The notes below the pieces were generated by a model. That model did no database searches. It saw nothing but the letters and a program-made list of their open reading frames with translations, and had not been told where the DNA came from. Positions 34,351 through 44,682 of a stretch of 64,000 nucleotides of DNA are shown in pieces. The stretch comes from Pseudolysobacter antarcticus (lineage in GTDB: Bacteria; Pseudomonadota; Gammaproteobacteria; Xanthomonadales; Rhodanobacteraceae): assembly GCF_004168365.1 (NCBI RefSeq), contig NZ_CP035704.1:124001-188000 (forward strand), given 5' to 3'. A program made the translations under genes and the position numbers. Each line of letters begins with the position of its first letter. Within the stretch, counting starts at the first letter, position 1.

Positions 34351-34929
34351 ATGAATATCGAAATGAAAAAGAAGTTTTTGGTGCGGCTGCAGATGTTGCT
34401 GCTGTTGTTGTGTCTGGCATTGCCCGGCCTGGCTGCGGCGCAGTGCGAGACCAACGCGTTTGGTTTCTGCGGCGACTGTACCGCCGGCACGCCGTGCTGC
34501 GGTTACGGGCCGTGCAATTTTTTCTGCGGCAATTGTGACGGCGGCTGTCGGCATGGCCCGGCCACCGAAGGTAACCCGCAATGCATCGGCGTGAACACGA
34601 CCGACAGCAAAGATGCCGGCATCGGCAAGGCGGTGCATGAGCACGGCGCGACGCCGCCAGCATCGACTGCCAAGGCCACACCGCAACTGGTCGGACGCGC
34701 ATTGTTTGATTCGATCGATACCGATCACGACGGTCTGATCTCGCTCGCAGAAACCGAACAGTGGGTCAAGGCGACCGGACGGACATTGTCCAAGCAAGAC
34801 ATCAAACAAGGCTTCGATCGCACCGATCTGAACCACGATGGCAAGGTTCAACCGGCCGAGTTCGATCGCAATATCGATGCGCCGCCGCCCGCGCCGAAAC
34901 CTGCTACTGCTCCCGTCACACAACACTAA
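34351..34929 (+). CDS. Secreted Cys-rich protein with an EF-hand pair
   Basis: A protein of 192 residues from ATG 34351; a second ATG at 34363 is possible. The signal peptide ends ALPGLAAAQ. The mature N-terminus is dense in cysteine (CGDCTAGTPCCGYGPC, then FFCGNCDGGC; 11 Cys within about 50 residues), suggesting several disulfides or a metal knot. Two canonical EF-hand calcium loops follow: DTDHDGLISLAE (about residue 131) and DLNHDGKVQPAE (about 166). The tail is Pro/Ala-rich. It precedes the lipoxygenase gene by 206 bp on the same strand. Confidence 0.7.
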   Translation: MNIEMKKKFLVRLQMLLLLLCLALPGLAAAQCETNAFGFCGDCTAGTPCCGYGPCNFFCGNCDGGCRHGPATEGNPQCIGVNTTDSKDAGIGKAVHEHGATPPASTAKATPQLVGRALFDSIDTDHDGLISLAETEQWVKATGRTLSKQDIKQGFDRTDLNHDGKVQPAEFDRNIDAPPPAPKPATAPVTQH

Positions 34930-35135
34930 ATAATCGTGTCGTCGAGAGACGGCACACTTCGCAACAGCGGCGGCGCGTCGCGTTCGCGCGCCGCCGCTCG
35001 CTACGCCTAGACTGGGTCGATCTTCTGACAGGACCATGCGGTTGTTCCAATCACATCGCCGTAACCTTCGCTTCGACTACCCTTTCACCCTGTTCCGACG
35101 CAATCGCCGCCAGCTTTCGCCAGCGAGGAAATCCG

Positions 35136-37139
35136 ATGAAACGCAGAGACATGCTGAAGTGGTCCGCCTCGGTCGGGGCGCTGAGTCTGCTCGGTGGCCT
35201 GTCGAGCGAGGTAGCGATAGCTGCGGTGCCTGTGCTACGACCGATGTTGCCGCAGAAGGTCAACCTGATTGCAGCGAGTTTGCGCCGGGTCGGGCTGGTG
35301 GCGCAGCAGGCGCAGTATGTGTGGACCGAATCGCATCTCGATCTGGCCGGTGTGCCGATGGGCGCGCTGCTGCCGCCGGCCGAAGCGCCGACACTCGAAC
35401 ATCAACTGCGCACCTCGGTGCTGGCGCTTGAGGCAGTCGAGAATCTCGCAGCGTCGATGTCGCCGAGCACGCTGGTCACGATCGATCAACAATTGTTGAA
35501 CAGCCTCGGCATCCAGCTGAGCGCGCTACGGGCCAGTTTCAACAATCTTCTTGCTACCAACACCGGGCTGGCCACGCTGTCCGCCGCGACGCAGAATTTG
35601 CTGGGCGGTCTGCTCAACAGCGTCGGCATGATCGGCACCCAGCTCAAGCAGATTCATCACGGCTTGTTGGCGCAGGGTACGTTCGATCCACCGAGCAAAA
35701 CCGTGGCGCAATACGATGCGTTGTTTGTCACTCTGCCGAAGCCGGCGGTCGCGCAGTATCTGCACGATGACGAGTTTTTCGCGCGCATGCGCGTCGCTGG
35801 CCCGAATCCAATGTTGATCCGCCGTGCGACTTCGTTGCCGGCGAAATTTCCACTAAGCGATGCGCAATACCGGCAAGTGATGGGCAGCAATGACAGCCTC
35901 GACGAGGCTCTCAGTACCGGACGTTTGTACCTGCTCGATTATGTCGATCTCGGCGGCTTGGCGCCGACAGGTCCGGTCAGCAAACCACTGACCGGAACCG
36001 GTTACGGTTATGCGCCGATCGCCTTGTTCGCGCGTCCAGTGAATGGCAGTTCGCTGCTGCCGGTGGCGATCCAGTGCGGCCAGGATCCGACCCAGAGTCC
36101 GATCTTTTTGCGCGCTGGCACAGCTGACGACAGCGCCGCGTATTGGTCTTGGCAAGCGGCCAAGACCGCGGTCCAGGTGGCGGATTTCAATTACCACGAA
36201 ATGTTTGTCCACCTCGGCCGCACGCATCTGATGTCCGAAGCGTTTGCGATGGCAACGCAGCGCCAGCTCGCGGTGACGCATCCGCTGAACCGCTTGCTCG
36301 CGCCGCACCTCGAAGGCGCGATGTTCATTAACGAAGCCGCGACCGTGCTGATCATGGCGCCGTTGACCACTGGCGATGCGATCCTCGCCGCGCCGATGAG
36401 CACGTTGCAGGCCGAGTGCGGCCGCGATCGACTGGCCTACGATTTCTACGCCAACATGCTGCCGAACGATCTCGCTGCGCGCGGCGTCGACGACACCACG
36501 CGGCTGCCGGATTACCCGTACCGCGATGACGCTTTGTTGATCTGGGATGCGATCAGCGCATGGGTCAGCGACTACGTTGGCGTGTATTACCTCAGCGATG
36601 GCGATATCACCGGCGATTACGAGCTCGCCGCCTGGACAGCCGAGCTCGCCGGCAGTGGCAAGATCAAAGGTTTTGTCCCGATCACCTCGCGCAGCCAGCT
36701 GATCAGCGTCATTACTGCGATCATCTTCAATACCAGCGCGCAGCACGCGGCGGTGAATTTCGCGCAATCCGCGATCATGACCTACGCCCCGTTCAGCGCC
36801 GGCATGGGCGCTACGCCCGCACCGATCACGAGTGCTGCTGCATCGTCGACGAGCTGGTCGCAAATGTTGCCATCGACACTCTCGGCGCAGGAGCAGATCT
36901 TGCTGTTCCACATCCTCGGCGGCGTGTATTACCGCACGCTCGGTACGTACCTCGACAACGCGTTTCCGTACCCGCAGGTGCTGCTCGATCCCGCCATCGT
37001 TGGCCCGGGCGGCCCGCTCGATCGTTTCCGCGCTGCACTGGTCGGCATCGAAAGCACGATCACGCAGCGCAACACGACCCGCGCTGTGCCTTACGACTAT
37101 TTGCTACCGAGCAAGATTCCATCGAGTACGAATATTTAG
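35136..37139 (+). CDS. Tat-exported lipoxygenase family protein
   Basis: A protein of 667 residues from ATG 35136 with AGGA upstream. The start MKRRDMLKWSASVGALSLLGG is a twin-arginine-type signal. The lipoxygenase iron centre is visible: HEMFVHLGRTHLMSEAFAMA (about residues 351-370, H-x4-H ligands), HPLNRLLAPHLE (about 385), QHAAVNFAQ (about 537, third His with the Asn) and a C-terminal isoleucine (SSTNI), which is the last ligand in known enzymes. The family adds O2 to polyunsaturated fatty acids; bacterial secreted members act on host or environmental lipids. It is longer N-terminally than the catalytic core, with about 200 helical residues. Confidence 0.85.
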   Translation: MKRRDMLKWSASVGALSLLGGLSSEVAIAAVPVLRPMLPQKVNLIAASLRRVGLVAQQAQYVWTESHLDLAGVPMGALLPPAEAPTLEHQLRTSVLALEAVENLAASMSPSTLVTIDQQLLNSLGIQLSALRASFNNLLATNTGLATLSAATQNLLGGLLNSVGMIGTQLKQIHHGLLAQGTFDPPSKTVAQYDALFVTLPKPAVAQYLHDDEFFARMRVAGPNPMLIRRATSLPAKFPLSDAQYRQVMGSNDSLDEALSTGRLYLLDYVDLGGLAPTGPVSKPLTGTGYGYAPIALFARPVNGSSLLPVAIQCGQDPTQSPIFLRAGTADDSAAYWSWQAAKTAVQVADFNYHEMFVHLGRTHLMSEAFAMATQRQLAVTHPLNRLLAPHLEGAMFINEAATVLIMAPLTTGDAILAAPMSTLQAECGRDRLAYDFYANMLPNDLAARGVDDTTRLPDYPYRDDALLIWDAISAWVSDYVGVYYLSDGDITGDYELAAWTAELAGSGKIKGFVPITSRSQLISVITAIIFNTSAQHAAVNFAQSAIMTYAPFSAGMGATPAPITSAAASSTSWSQMLPSTLSAQEQILLFHILGGVYYRTLGTYLDNAFPYPQVLLDPAIVGPGGPLDRFRAALVGIESTITQRNTTRAVPYDYLLPSKIPSSTNI

Positions 37140-37288
37140 TGCGCAACGCCAAGTAAGGCAATGCTGAGACACGGATGGGGTCGCTTTTTCTGTAACTGGG
37201 TTACATCAAGTCATCACCCCGGTCTAATGCTCCATATCAGGAGCATCTCGCTCAGGCATTCGAAATTCGGGGAGCTGAACTACTCCCT

Positions 37289-38743
37289 CTATCCATTAAA
37301 TCCATCACCGAAAATACGATCGCCGACATGCGCGGTGATCTGTATCTGCACGATCGGCTGGATGCCGTTCGAATTGCTGCCGATGTTGTTGAAAGACAGT
37401 AGCGTGGTGGCCGTATAGCTAGCCTTGAGCGAGCTCTGCGGCGACGGTGTGGTGAACGTGTAGGTGTAGCTGCAGCTCTGGCCGACACTGAGTGACGTCG
37501 GGCAGTTGCTGACAGCGTTGAACGGCGTATTCATCTGGCCGCCCGTGAAATTGGACAACGGATTGTCGCTGGTATTTGTGATCACGACGGGCACGCTCGC
37601 GCTGGTGCCGAACGCGACAGTGCCAAGGTCGACGGTTTGCGGCGTCACGCGCGCGAGGGTGCCCACGCCGGTTCCGGAAAATGCGTAGGGAACCACGTAC
37701 TGGTCAGGGGGGGTAAAGAAAAATATATCTGTAGAGCCGGCATAGACCTGTTGTGCGCGCGCCAGAAACTGATAGTCGGTGTGGCAGGTCACGCCCGGTG
37801 CGAAGGTCGCCGTCATGCAGTCGGCTTCCGGGTGGCTGAACCCCTGGAATGGGCCGTTGTTGTCGTTGAATCCGCCGCCTGCGGTCGTGACATAGCCGGG
37901 CGAGTTGTTGCGATACAAAAATGGCACGGTCGCGGTGTGCCCGACCTTGATCCGGCCGAAGTCGATTCCGACCGGCCATGCCGCGACATTGGGCGACGGG
38001 AACGTCGCGACTCCGTTACCCTTGAGCGAGATCGGAAAATCCTGGCTCATCGACGTTGGTTGGCTGGTTGCGATAGTGATGTCAGCATTGGCCTGCGCAG
38101 GCCCGCTGACCGATGGCGTAAACGTGTAATAGACATGGCACGGGTCGACCGGAACGGTGGGCCCGCCGCAATCGGTACCGGCGTCAAACGTAGCGTTGCC
38201 CGCGCTGCCGCCAAGCTGTGTAATCGTGGCCTTGTGGGTATTCCTGATCGTCACCGGCACCATCACCTGCTGACCGATAAATGTATCGCCGAAGTCGATC
38301 GCCACCGGCGTGACCTCGACCAGTGCCTCGGTGCCGCTGCCCGAAAAATGCAGCTGCGCGATCTGAGTGATGCTGCCGGACTGCACCAGCACGGCGGTCG
38401 TTGTCGAAAAGGTAGTGCCACCGGCATCGGTCGGCGTGAACTTGATGGTCAGGTAGCAGCTGTCTCCGGCCACGATCATGTAGCTCTTCGATGCACACGT
38501 GGCCGAATCCATCGCAAATTGAGCGACGCCGTTGATGCCGGTGCTGGCGATGCTGACTGTGCCCGATGAGATGTTCTGGATCGTTATCGGCACCGAAACG
38601 GTATCGCCCATCTTGATCGCACCGAAGTCGACCGATACGGGGCCGATGTTGGCCAGCACCGGTTTCGGCGCTGTTTGCGCGAAGCCTTGCGTGGTTACGG
38701 AGAGCGCGCCGAGAACGGCGAAACAGCGGACAAGTGAGATCAT
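37289..38743 (-). CDS. Secreted choice-of-anchor D (ASH-type) repeat protein
   Basis: A protein of 484 residues with a signal peptide (MISLVRCFAVLGALSVTTQGFAQ in two parts, cleavage after FAQ). Four Ig-like modules of about 110 residues start with the pattern VDFG-x-(I/T)-(K/F)-x-G-(D/Q/H/T)-x-V-x-VP (for example VDFGAIKMGDTVSVP, IDFGDTFIGQQVMVP, IDFGRIKVGHTATVP, VDLGTVAFGTSASVP), the ASPM/SPD-2/Hydin-like fold. Conserved Cys pairs recur in each module. The protein ends in DRIFGDGFNG, the tail shared by the other secreted proteins here. Surface or secreted role; ligand unknown. Confidence 0.8.
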   Translation of the reverse strand: MISLVRCFAVLGALSVTTQGFAQTAPKPVLANIGPVSVDFGAIKMGDTVSVPITIQNISSGTVSIASTGINGVAQFAMDSATCASKSYMIVAGDSCYLTIKFTPTDAGGTTFSTTTAVLVQSGSITQIAQLHFSGSGTEALVEVTPVAIDFGDTFIGQQVMVPVTIRNTHKATITQLGGSAGNATFDAGTDCGGPTVPVDPCHVYYTFTPSVSGPAQANADITIATSQPTSMSQDFPISLKGNGVATFPSPNVAAWPVGIDFGRIKVGHTATVPFLYRNNSPGYVTTAGGGFNDNNGPFQGFSHPEADCMTATFAPGVTCHTDYQFLARAQQVYAGSTDIFFFTPPDQYVVPYAFSGTGVGTLARVTPQTVDLGTVAFGTSASVPVVITNTSDNPLSNFTGGQMNTPFNAVSNCPTSLSVGQSCSYTYTFTTPSPQSSLKASYTATTLLSFNNIGSNSNGIQPIVQIQITAHVGDRIFGDGFNG

Positions 38744-39253
38744 CTTTCCTCCGATTGTGATTCATGCCATCGCGAGCGACGGCCGTACTGATTCGTGTTT
38801 TAACATCGATGGCGACGCGACAGATCGCAGCGCCTTGTGCGCTAACCGATGCGGCAGCGGTTTATTCCCGCCAAAACGTCTGGTTCGATATTCAACGTTT
38901 TCGCATCCAAAGGCGATAGTCACACATGAACAGTTTTCAAAGTGGATCTGCGCCGTTGTCTGATCGGAGCGGTGTCTGCGTCGCTGATGTCCAGGCAATA
39001 GCTATCCGAGGTATCAACGCCCTGCGAATGCGAAAGCTGGGTCACGGCAGTCCATAGCGAATGCATCTCGGTAAGACATTATTCCAGCTAAAAGGGAATT
39101 CACAGGGGATTCCGCGAATTTTGGCCACGGCATTAGAAAGACCAACTCGAGTGCGCTGCCTATTGGCAAGATTTACAAGTGATGATCGTCTGCGAATAAA
39201 ATGCGTTCGGTTTCAACCCACCGGGCCACTTGCCAGTGGCCGCTTTTGCGCCG
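38744..39253. other. Intergenic region without a gene
   Basis: 510 bp between two minus-strand secreted-protein genes. Only short chance ORFs occur. It holds the promoter of the choice-of-anchor D gene; no RNA or repeat was recognised. Confidence 0.4.
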
Positions 39254-42200
39254 CTATTCGATGGGGCATGAGGGCAGCATCTGCTCCAAGTCGCTGCGAA
39301 AGATGACGTCCGCCGCACTCAGCACCGTCACCGTCAAGGGGGCTGCGTTGCTCGATGTGTTGTTGCCGTCACCGCTGTAGGCGGCCGTCAGGGAGTAGGT
39401 ATCTTTGGTATCGGCACCTATCGACGCGAGCGTGCTTACCGTGCAGCTCGCGGCGCCCGAGCTCAAAGTGACACTGTTGCAGAGGACGGTCGCGCCGTTG
39501 TTGAAAGTTACACTGCCCGTAGGAGTTACCCCGCTTGCGGCGGCAGCCAAAGTGAACGGTTGGCCTCCAACAAACGTATTCATGCACAAGGTAGACAACG
39601 CCGTCGTGGTCGTGGTTTTGTTCACTACTTGCGATAGCGCCGTCGCGTTTGACGCCGCATTGTTCGCATCACCACTGTAGGTTGCGTTGATCGTGTGGGT
39701 CCCCACCGAAAGCGTGCTCGAAGCGCAGATCGCCAAACCAGAGTTCAGGGCAACGGCGCTGCACAACGTCGTCGTACCGTCCTTGAAGGTGGCTGTGCCG
39801 GTCGGGCTCTGACCGGTAACATTTACGCCAAACGTCACGCTTTGACCGAACGTGCTTGGATTGAGGTACGACACCAGGGTCGTCGTGCTTATGGCCTTGT
39901 TCACCACCTGCAATAGCACCGTCGAGGTCGACGTCAGATCGTTGGTATCGCCGCTGTAGACCGCGGTGATCGAGTGCGTCGCCGTCGACAGCGTGCTCGA
40001 TGCGCAGGTGGCGATACCGGCGCTCAAGGCCACGACGTTGCACAGCGTAGTCGTATCGTCCTTGAACGTTACCGTGCCGGTCGGCACGCCAGTCGCTGGC
40101 GCCGTCGCGCTGACGGTCGCCGTGAACATCACATTCTGGTTGTAGTTACTGGGGTTGGCGGAAGAGGTAACGGTTATCGTCGTCGCTGCCTTGTTCACCA
40201 CTTGCGACAGCGCCGTCGAGGTCGATGCCACATCGTTCGTATCGCCGCTGTAGACCGCGGTGATCGAGTGCGTCGCCACGGCTAGCGTACTCGATGCACA
40301 GGTCGCGACACCCGCGCTCAGTGCTACCGAATTGCACAGCGTTGTCGTACCGTCCTTGAACGTCACCGTGGCGGTCGGTACCCCGGTCGCGGGTGCCGTC
40401 GCGCTGACGGTCGCAGTGAACGTCACATTCTGGCTGTACAAACTGGGGTTGGCGGAAGACGTAACGGCTGTGGTGGTCGCCGCCTTGTTCACCAATTGCG
40501 ATAGCGCCGTCGAGGTCGACGCCACATCGTTCGTATCGCCGCTGTAGACCACGGTGATCGAGTGCGTCGCCGCGGCTAGCGCGCTCGATACACACGTCGC
40601 GATACCTGCGCTCAGGGTCACCGCATTACATAGCGTTGTCGTGCCGTCCTTGAACGTCACCGTGCCAGTCGGCACCCCGGTTGCGGGCGCTGTTGCGCTG
40701 ACAATTGCCGTGAACGTCACATTCTGGCCGAAGACACTGGGGTTGGCGGAAGACGTAACGGATGTTGTGGTCGCCGCCTTGTTCACCAACTGCGACAGCG
40801 CCGTCGAGGTCGACGCCGCATTGTTCGTATCGCCGCTGTAGATCGCGGCGATCGAGTGCGCCGCTGTGGATAGCGTGCTCAAAGCACAGGTCGCGACACC
40901 GCTGCTCAGGGTGACGGCGTTGCACAGCGTCGTCGTGCCGTCCTTGAAGGTTACCGTACCAGTCACCGGCAGCGTTGCGCTAACGCTCGCAGTGAATGTC
41001 ACGCTCTGGCTGTACGTGCTGGGGTTGGCGGAAGATGTAACGGTTGTGGTGGTCGCCGCCTGGTTCACCATTTGCGACAGTGCCGTCGAGGTCGACGCCA
41101 CATAGTTCGTATCGCCGCTGTAGACCGCCGTGATCGAGTGCGTCGCCACAGATAGCGTGCTCGATGCACAGGTCGCGACACCTGCGCTCAAGGTCACCGC
41201 ATTACACAGCGTTGTCGTGCCGTCTTTGAACGTTACCGAGCCAGTCGGCACCCCGGTTGCCGGCGCTGTTGCGCTAGTGGTCGCGGTAAATGTCACATTC
41301 TGGCCGAAGACACTGGGGTTGGCAGACGACGTCACTGCCGTGGTTGTCGCGCCCTTGTTAACGGTATGTGTCGCTGTGTTCGTGGCCGTGTTGTTGCTTG
41401 CGTCTCCGTTGTATTTCGCCATCAACGTTTTCGAACCCGGCGTCGTCGAAGCAAGAACGCAGCCTGGTGCCGGCAGTCCGATCGTGCAATGAGCTATGCC
41501 GTCCGTCACGTCGATTGTCCCGGTGGGGACGTAGCCGCCGCTGGTACCGGCGAGCACCGAATACGACTGCCCTGGGACGGACGGATTGGGATTGCTGCTG
41601 CTGATCGCTACTGTCGGGCTACCCTTGACTACCACCGTCGCGCCAAACTCGTACGCGCCGAGGTCTGGAGCCGTTCCCGACACGCGCAAATACCCGCGCT
41701 GGTCGTTATGCGGCTGGCTCGTGGCGAACACGGCAGCGTTAATCGCTGGGCTCGCCGCTGCCAATGCCATCGTCTGCGTACCGCCGCCGTTGTTGGTCAG
41801 CGCGCTCAGTTGCGGATTGGTGGTGAATGGGAATGCCGGCAACGCCGGCGCGTTATTGGTACTGCTAGAGGTCATGACCAGGTTTTTGCCCAGCACTGCC
41901 GTGCTTTCCACGCTCTGATTGGCCAGCCCGCTTGAGACCGTTGCCGGTTGATCAACGATCAGGTCGCTACCGCCTATCGAGTTGGACAGGATGCTGTTCT
42001 CGAGCGTCAGCGACGCACTCGTGCTGCCGGTACTCGCCGCACCGTTGTAGGACAGCGAATAGATCGCGCCACCATTCGCGCTGCCATTGACGAAGGCTCC
42101 TTGGCCAGCAACAACCGTATTGGCGGCCAGGGTAGAAAACGTGACGAATACCGTACCGTCGAGATTGAAGATCGCGCCGCCCAACCCGCTTCCGCCAGCG

Positions 42201-43569
42201 CCGCCGAAGGCTGCGCCCGCGAAGCCGCCACTGGCGCTATTGCCAGTCAACGTCGAGTTGATCACGGTGAGAGTGCCTGCGTGATTAAAAATTGCACCCC
42301 CGAATCCGCCGCCGCCGCCGCCGTAGCCACTTGCATCGCCGTTACCCAAGCCGCCCCGAATCCGCCTGACCCTCCCTCTGCGGCCCCGCCGCCGCCAAAT
42401 CCACCGCCCGCGCCGGACAAATTATATGCGGCGCCGTAGCCCCCGCCGCCGCCAAATCCACCATTCCCGCTGAATGCACTGCTGCCGTTGCCGCCACCGC
42501 CGCCGCCCACACCACCGCCCCCGCCGCCACCAGTTCCTGGGGCTACGTGAATGTTGGCGACTGAGCCACCAACGCCGAATTTGCCTCCAGCGCCCCCTGC
42601 CTGATTACCTGCGCCTCCTAGACCACCACCAAATCCACCACCGCCGCCGCCGCCCGCGGCGGAAGCACCGACCGGCCCATCCCCGCCGCCACCGCTGCCA
42701 TCACCGCCAACACCCGCGGCACCCGCCAAAGCGCCGTTGCCTCCGGTTCCGTTGGTTTGACCGCCACCATCGCCACCGTCTCCTGCGGAGTCGGCACTTT
42801 GTCCCGTCCCATTTGTACCCCGCGGAACGGAGCCGCCCATTCCACCGCCACCGCCGGGAACCGCATCGGAACCCATGCCTCCCCCACCCGAGTCACTAGC
42901 TGAGCTAGCTCCGCTGCCACCAGTGACCGCGTTCGCTGACATGGTGGTGGCGTTCAAATTCAACGTGCCCTGATTGTAGATTGCCCCTCCCATTCCGGCG
43001 CCACCACCGCCCCGGAAGGTATCTCCTCCCCGTTGCACGCCGCCTGTCAGGGTAAGGTTGTGCAACGTCAGGTTGCCGGGGCCCGGCGTGTTATATCCGG
43101 GCGTGGCGGTGCCTTGCGGATTGGCGCCGATAAAAAAGAAACGCGAGCGCGGAGACGTGCCCGTCACGATAGTCAGCGTGGCACCGTTGCCTTCGATGAA
43201 AATCGTGCTGGCAATCGGCGGCAGCGCGTTCGGCCCGTACCAGAAATTGTCCGGACTGTCCGTGCTGAAACTGATCGCTGCGGCGGACGGCAGGTTAATT
43301 ACGTTCGTGCCGGCCGAAGCACCCGTGCATGAACCAACGCCAACGGTGGTGGCTGCCGAATCCGACAGCGGATTGATTGTGGTCGCGCCGGCAGGCGTCG
43401 CGTCCGTCGGATTGTTGGCCAGATTCGCGGCGTAAATCGCTTGCCCGAGCGTGCAAGTAGAGCTCGAAGCCGCACCGGTAGCGGTGACGGAGATCGTCCC
43501 GGCATTTGCGGGCATGCAATAGCTCGCAAAAGCGCACACCGACACAAAACGCATAAATGAGCATGACAT
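39254..43569 (-). CDS. Giant secreted beta-helix / Gly-rich / Ig-repeat protein, frameshifted
   Basis: About 1,440 residues if one -1 shift at 42354-42357 (a CCCC run on the plus strand) is repaired. ATG 43569 has GAGGGGG upstream. Order: signal peptide (to MPANA), choice-of-anchor Q start (TISVTATGAASSSTCTLGQA), beta-helix turns (NLTLHNLTLTGG), about 180 residues of very Gly-rich sequence, more helix turns and DQRGYLRVSGTAPDLGAYEF, then eight Ig-like (Big_3_5-type) modules. The end is ADVIFRSDLEQ, a variant of the tail seen in its neighbours. As read, the N-terminal frame stops at 42262 and the rest lacks a signal peptide. Likely an adhesin or matrix protein. Confidence 0.75.
39290..41370 (-). 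repeat. Tandem Ig-like modules, about 294 bp per unit
   Basis: Five central copies are nearly identical at DNA level, with landmark spacing of about 288-294 bp (98 codons; one copy lacks the ATGVP insert). Each contains VTSSANPS, VTFKDGTTTLCN, ATCASSTL and HSI-x-A-x-YSGDTN. Two more divergent modules flank them on the C-terminal side and one on the N-terminal side. The homogeneity points to recent expansion or gene conversion. It is protein-coding, not a CRISPR array. Confidence 0.9.
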
Positions 43570-43903
43570 ACGGCAACCCCCTCGAATTGAAGCAAAGTTT
43601 ATTCTTGTCGGTGCGCAGGCGCACGCGATAGATGAGCGGCCGCAACACAACTCCCAGTTCGCGACACCGTAAATCGATCAAGGGCCGTCGTTCACATCGA
43701 CGATGGAATGAATGCGGGATCCCGGGGTGGCAGCTGTTGCGCCTGTCGGCTATCGACCCGTCGGAGACATTTACGGCGCTTTCTTGGGACTTCGAAAAAT
43801 GGGCGAAGCGGACATTGGAGATTTTCCAAAAATTTCTACTGCCGCGATCCGTTTCCATCCTCTGTTTCGTCCTTGGTGCGTCCCTAACGAAAGGAGTCGA
43901 CCC
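43570..43903. other. Divergent intergenic region
   Basis: 334 bp between the giant secreted-protein gene and the ABM-domain gene, presumably with both promoters. Because the operon to the right encodes its own ECF sigma factor, an autoregulated promoter may lie here, but no motif could be assigned. Confidence 0.35.
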
Positions 43904-44209
43904 ATGCCCAACAAACCTGTCGTCCTTGTCAACGTCCTGAAAGTCGAATCAAAGCGGCAGGAAGCGCTGATCGCGCTCTTGAAGCAAAACATCGACACCG
44001 TGGTCCGCACCCTTGACGGCTGGAAAACGAGCCGGCTGATCGCCGCCGCCGACGGTGCGACTGTCGTCATCTACTCCGAGTGGGAGACGCCCGCCGCGTT
44101 CGAGGCGATGCGCAACGACGCACGCATGCAAGCCTGTTTCGCGAAGATCCTGGAATTGGCGAACGTCGACTCGATTGTGGGCGGGATCGTGCTAAGCGAA
44201 AGCCCGTGA
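43904..44209 (+). CDS. ABM-domain (antibiotic biosynthesis monooxygenase-like) protein
   Basis: A protein of 101 residues, start ATG 43904 with AAGGAG upstream. It has the ferredoxin-like ABM pattern: VLVNVLKVESKRQEALIALL at the start, a central LDGWKTSRLIAAADG, then VVIYSEWETPAAFEAMR. Such small dimeric proteins oxygenate quinone-like substrates or act as stress-induced haem or quinone handlers. It is the first gene of a four-gene plus-strand operon ending in an ECF sigma factor. Confidence 0.8.
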   Translation: MPNKPVVLVNVLKVESKRQEALIALLKQNIDTVVRTLDGWKTSRLIAAADGATVVIYSEWETPAAFEAMRNDARMQACFAKILELANVDSIVGGIVLSESP

Positions 44210-44257
44210 GCAGAGGCCCGACAGCTTCTCTCACTCAAGTAGCAAAGGAAATCCGCA

Positions 44258-44572
44258 ATGGCTCGAATGGTAGTAATTTACCGCACACCGAATAACGTCG
44301 AAGTATTTAACCAACATTATTTCGACGTACACATACCGCTAGCCAAGAAACTTCCGGGTCTCAGGAAATACGAGATCAGCTACGGCCCTGTCGCCGTACT
44401 TGCCGGATCGTCCGATGTCTATTTGATCGGGACGCTGCATTTCGACGACCTTGCGGCGATCAAAAAGGCATTCGCAAGCCCGGAGGGACAGGCGTGCGCA
44501 GCGGACCGCAAAGTTTATGCGCCCGACGATACGGGCGTTCAAATGTTCCTTTTTGAGGACAAGGAAATTTGA
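44258..44572 (+). CDS. EthD family protein
   Basis: A protein of 104 residues with an AAGGA ribosome site. The EthD signature is plain: VVIYRTPNNVEVFNQHYFDVHIPLAKKLPGL (in two blocks), then YEISYGP and FDDLAAIKKAFASPEGQA. EthD-type dimeric alpha/beta-barrel proteins are found with oxidative degradation operons. The exact reaction is not known. It lies 48 bp after the ABM-domain gene, which has the same fold class. Confidence 0.85.
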   Translation: MARMVVIYRTPNNVEVFNQHYFDVHIPLAKKLPGLRKYEISYGPVAVLAGSSDVYLIGTLHFDDLAAIKKAFASPEGQACAADRKVYAPDDTGVQMFLFEDKEI

Positions 44573-44682
44573 ATCCGATCCGCCTTCGATCGCCGCGGTG
44601 GGCGAGGGCGGCAAATGCCGGCGAATCGGCCGGCAGCCGACGCTGGTCGCAAGACCGTAAAATCAAATAAAGAAGGATTGTG

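Noticed and set aside
39290..41370. Regular 294-bp repeats that might be mistaken for a CRISPR-like or satellite array
   Set aside because: The units are far too long, have no unique spacers and translate continuously into Ig-like modules.
42474..42899. His/Arg/Pro-rich plus-strand ORF
   Set aside because: Antisense of the Gly-rich coding stretch of the giant protein.
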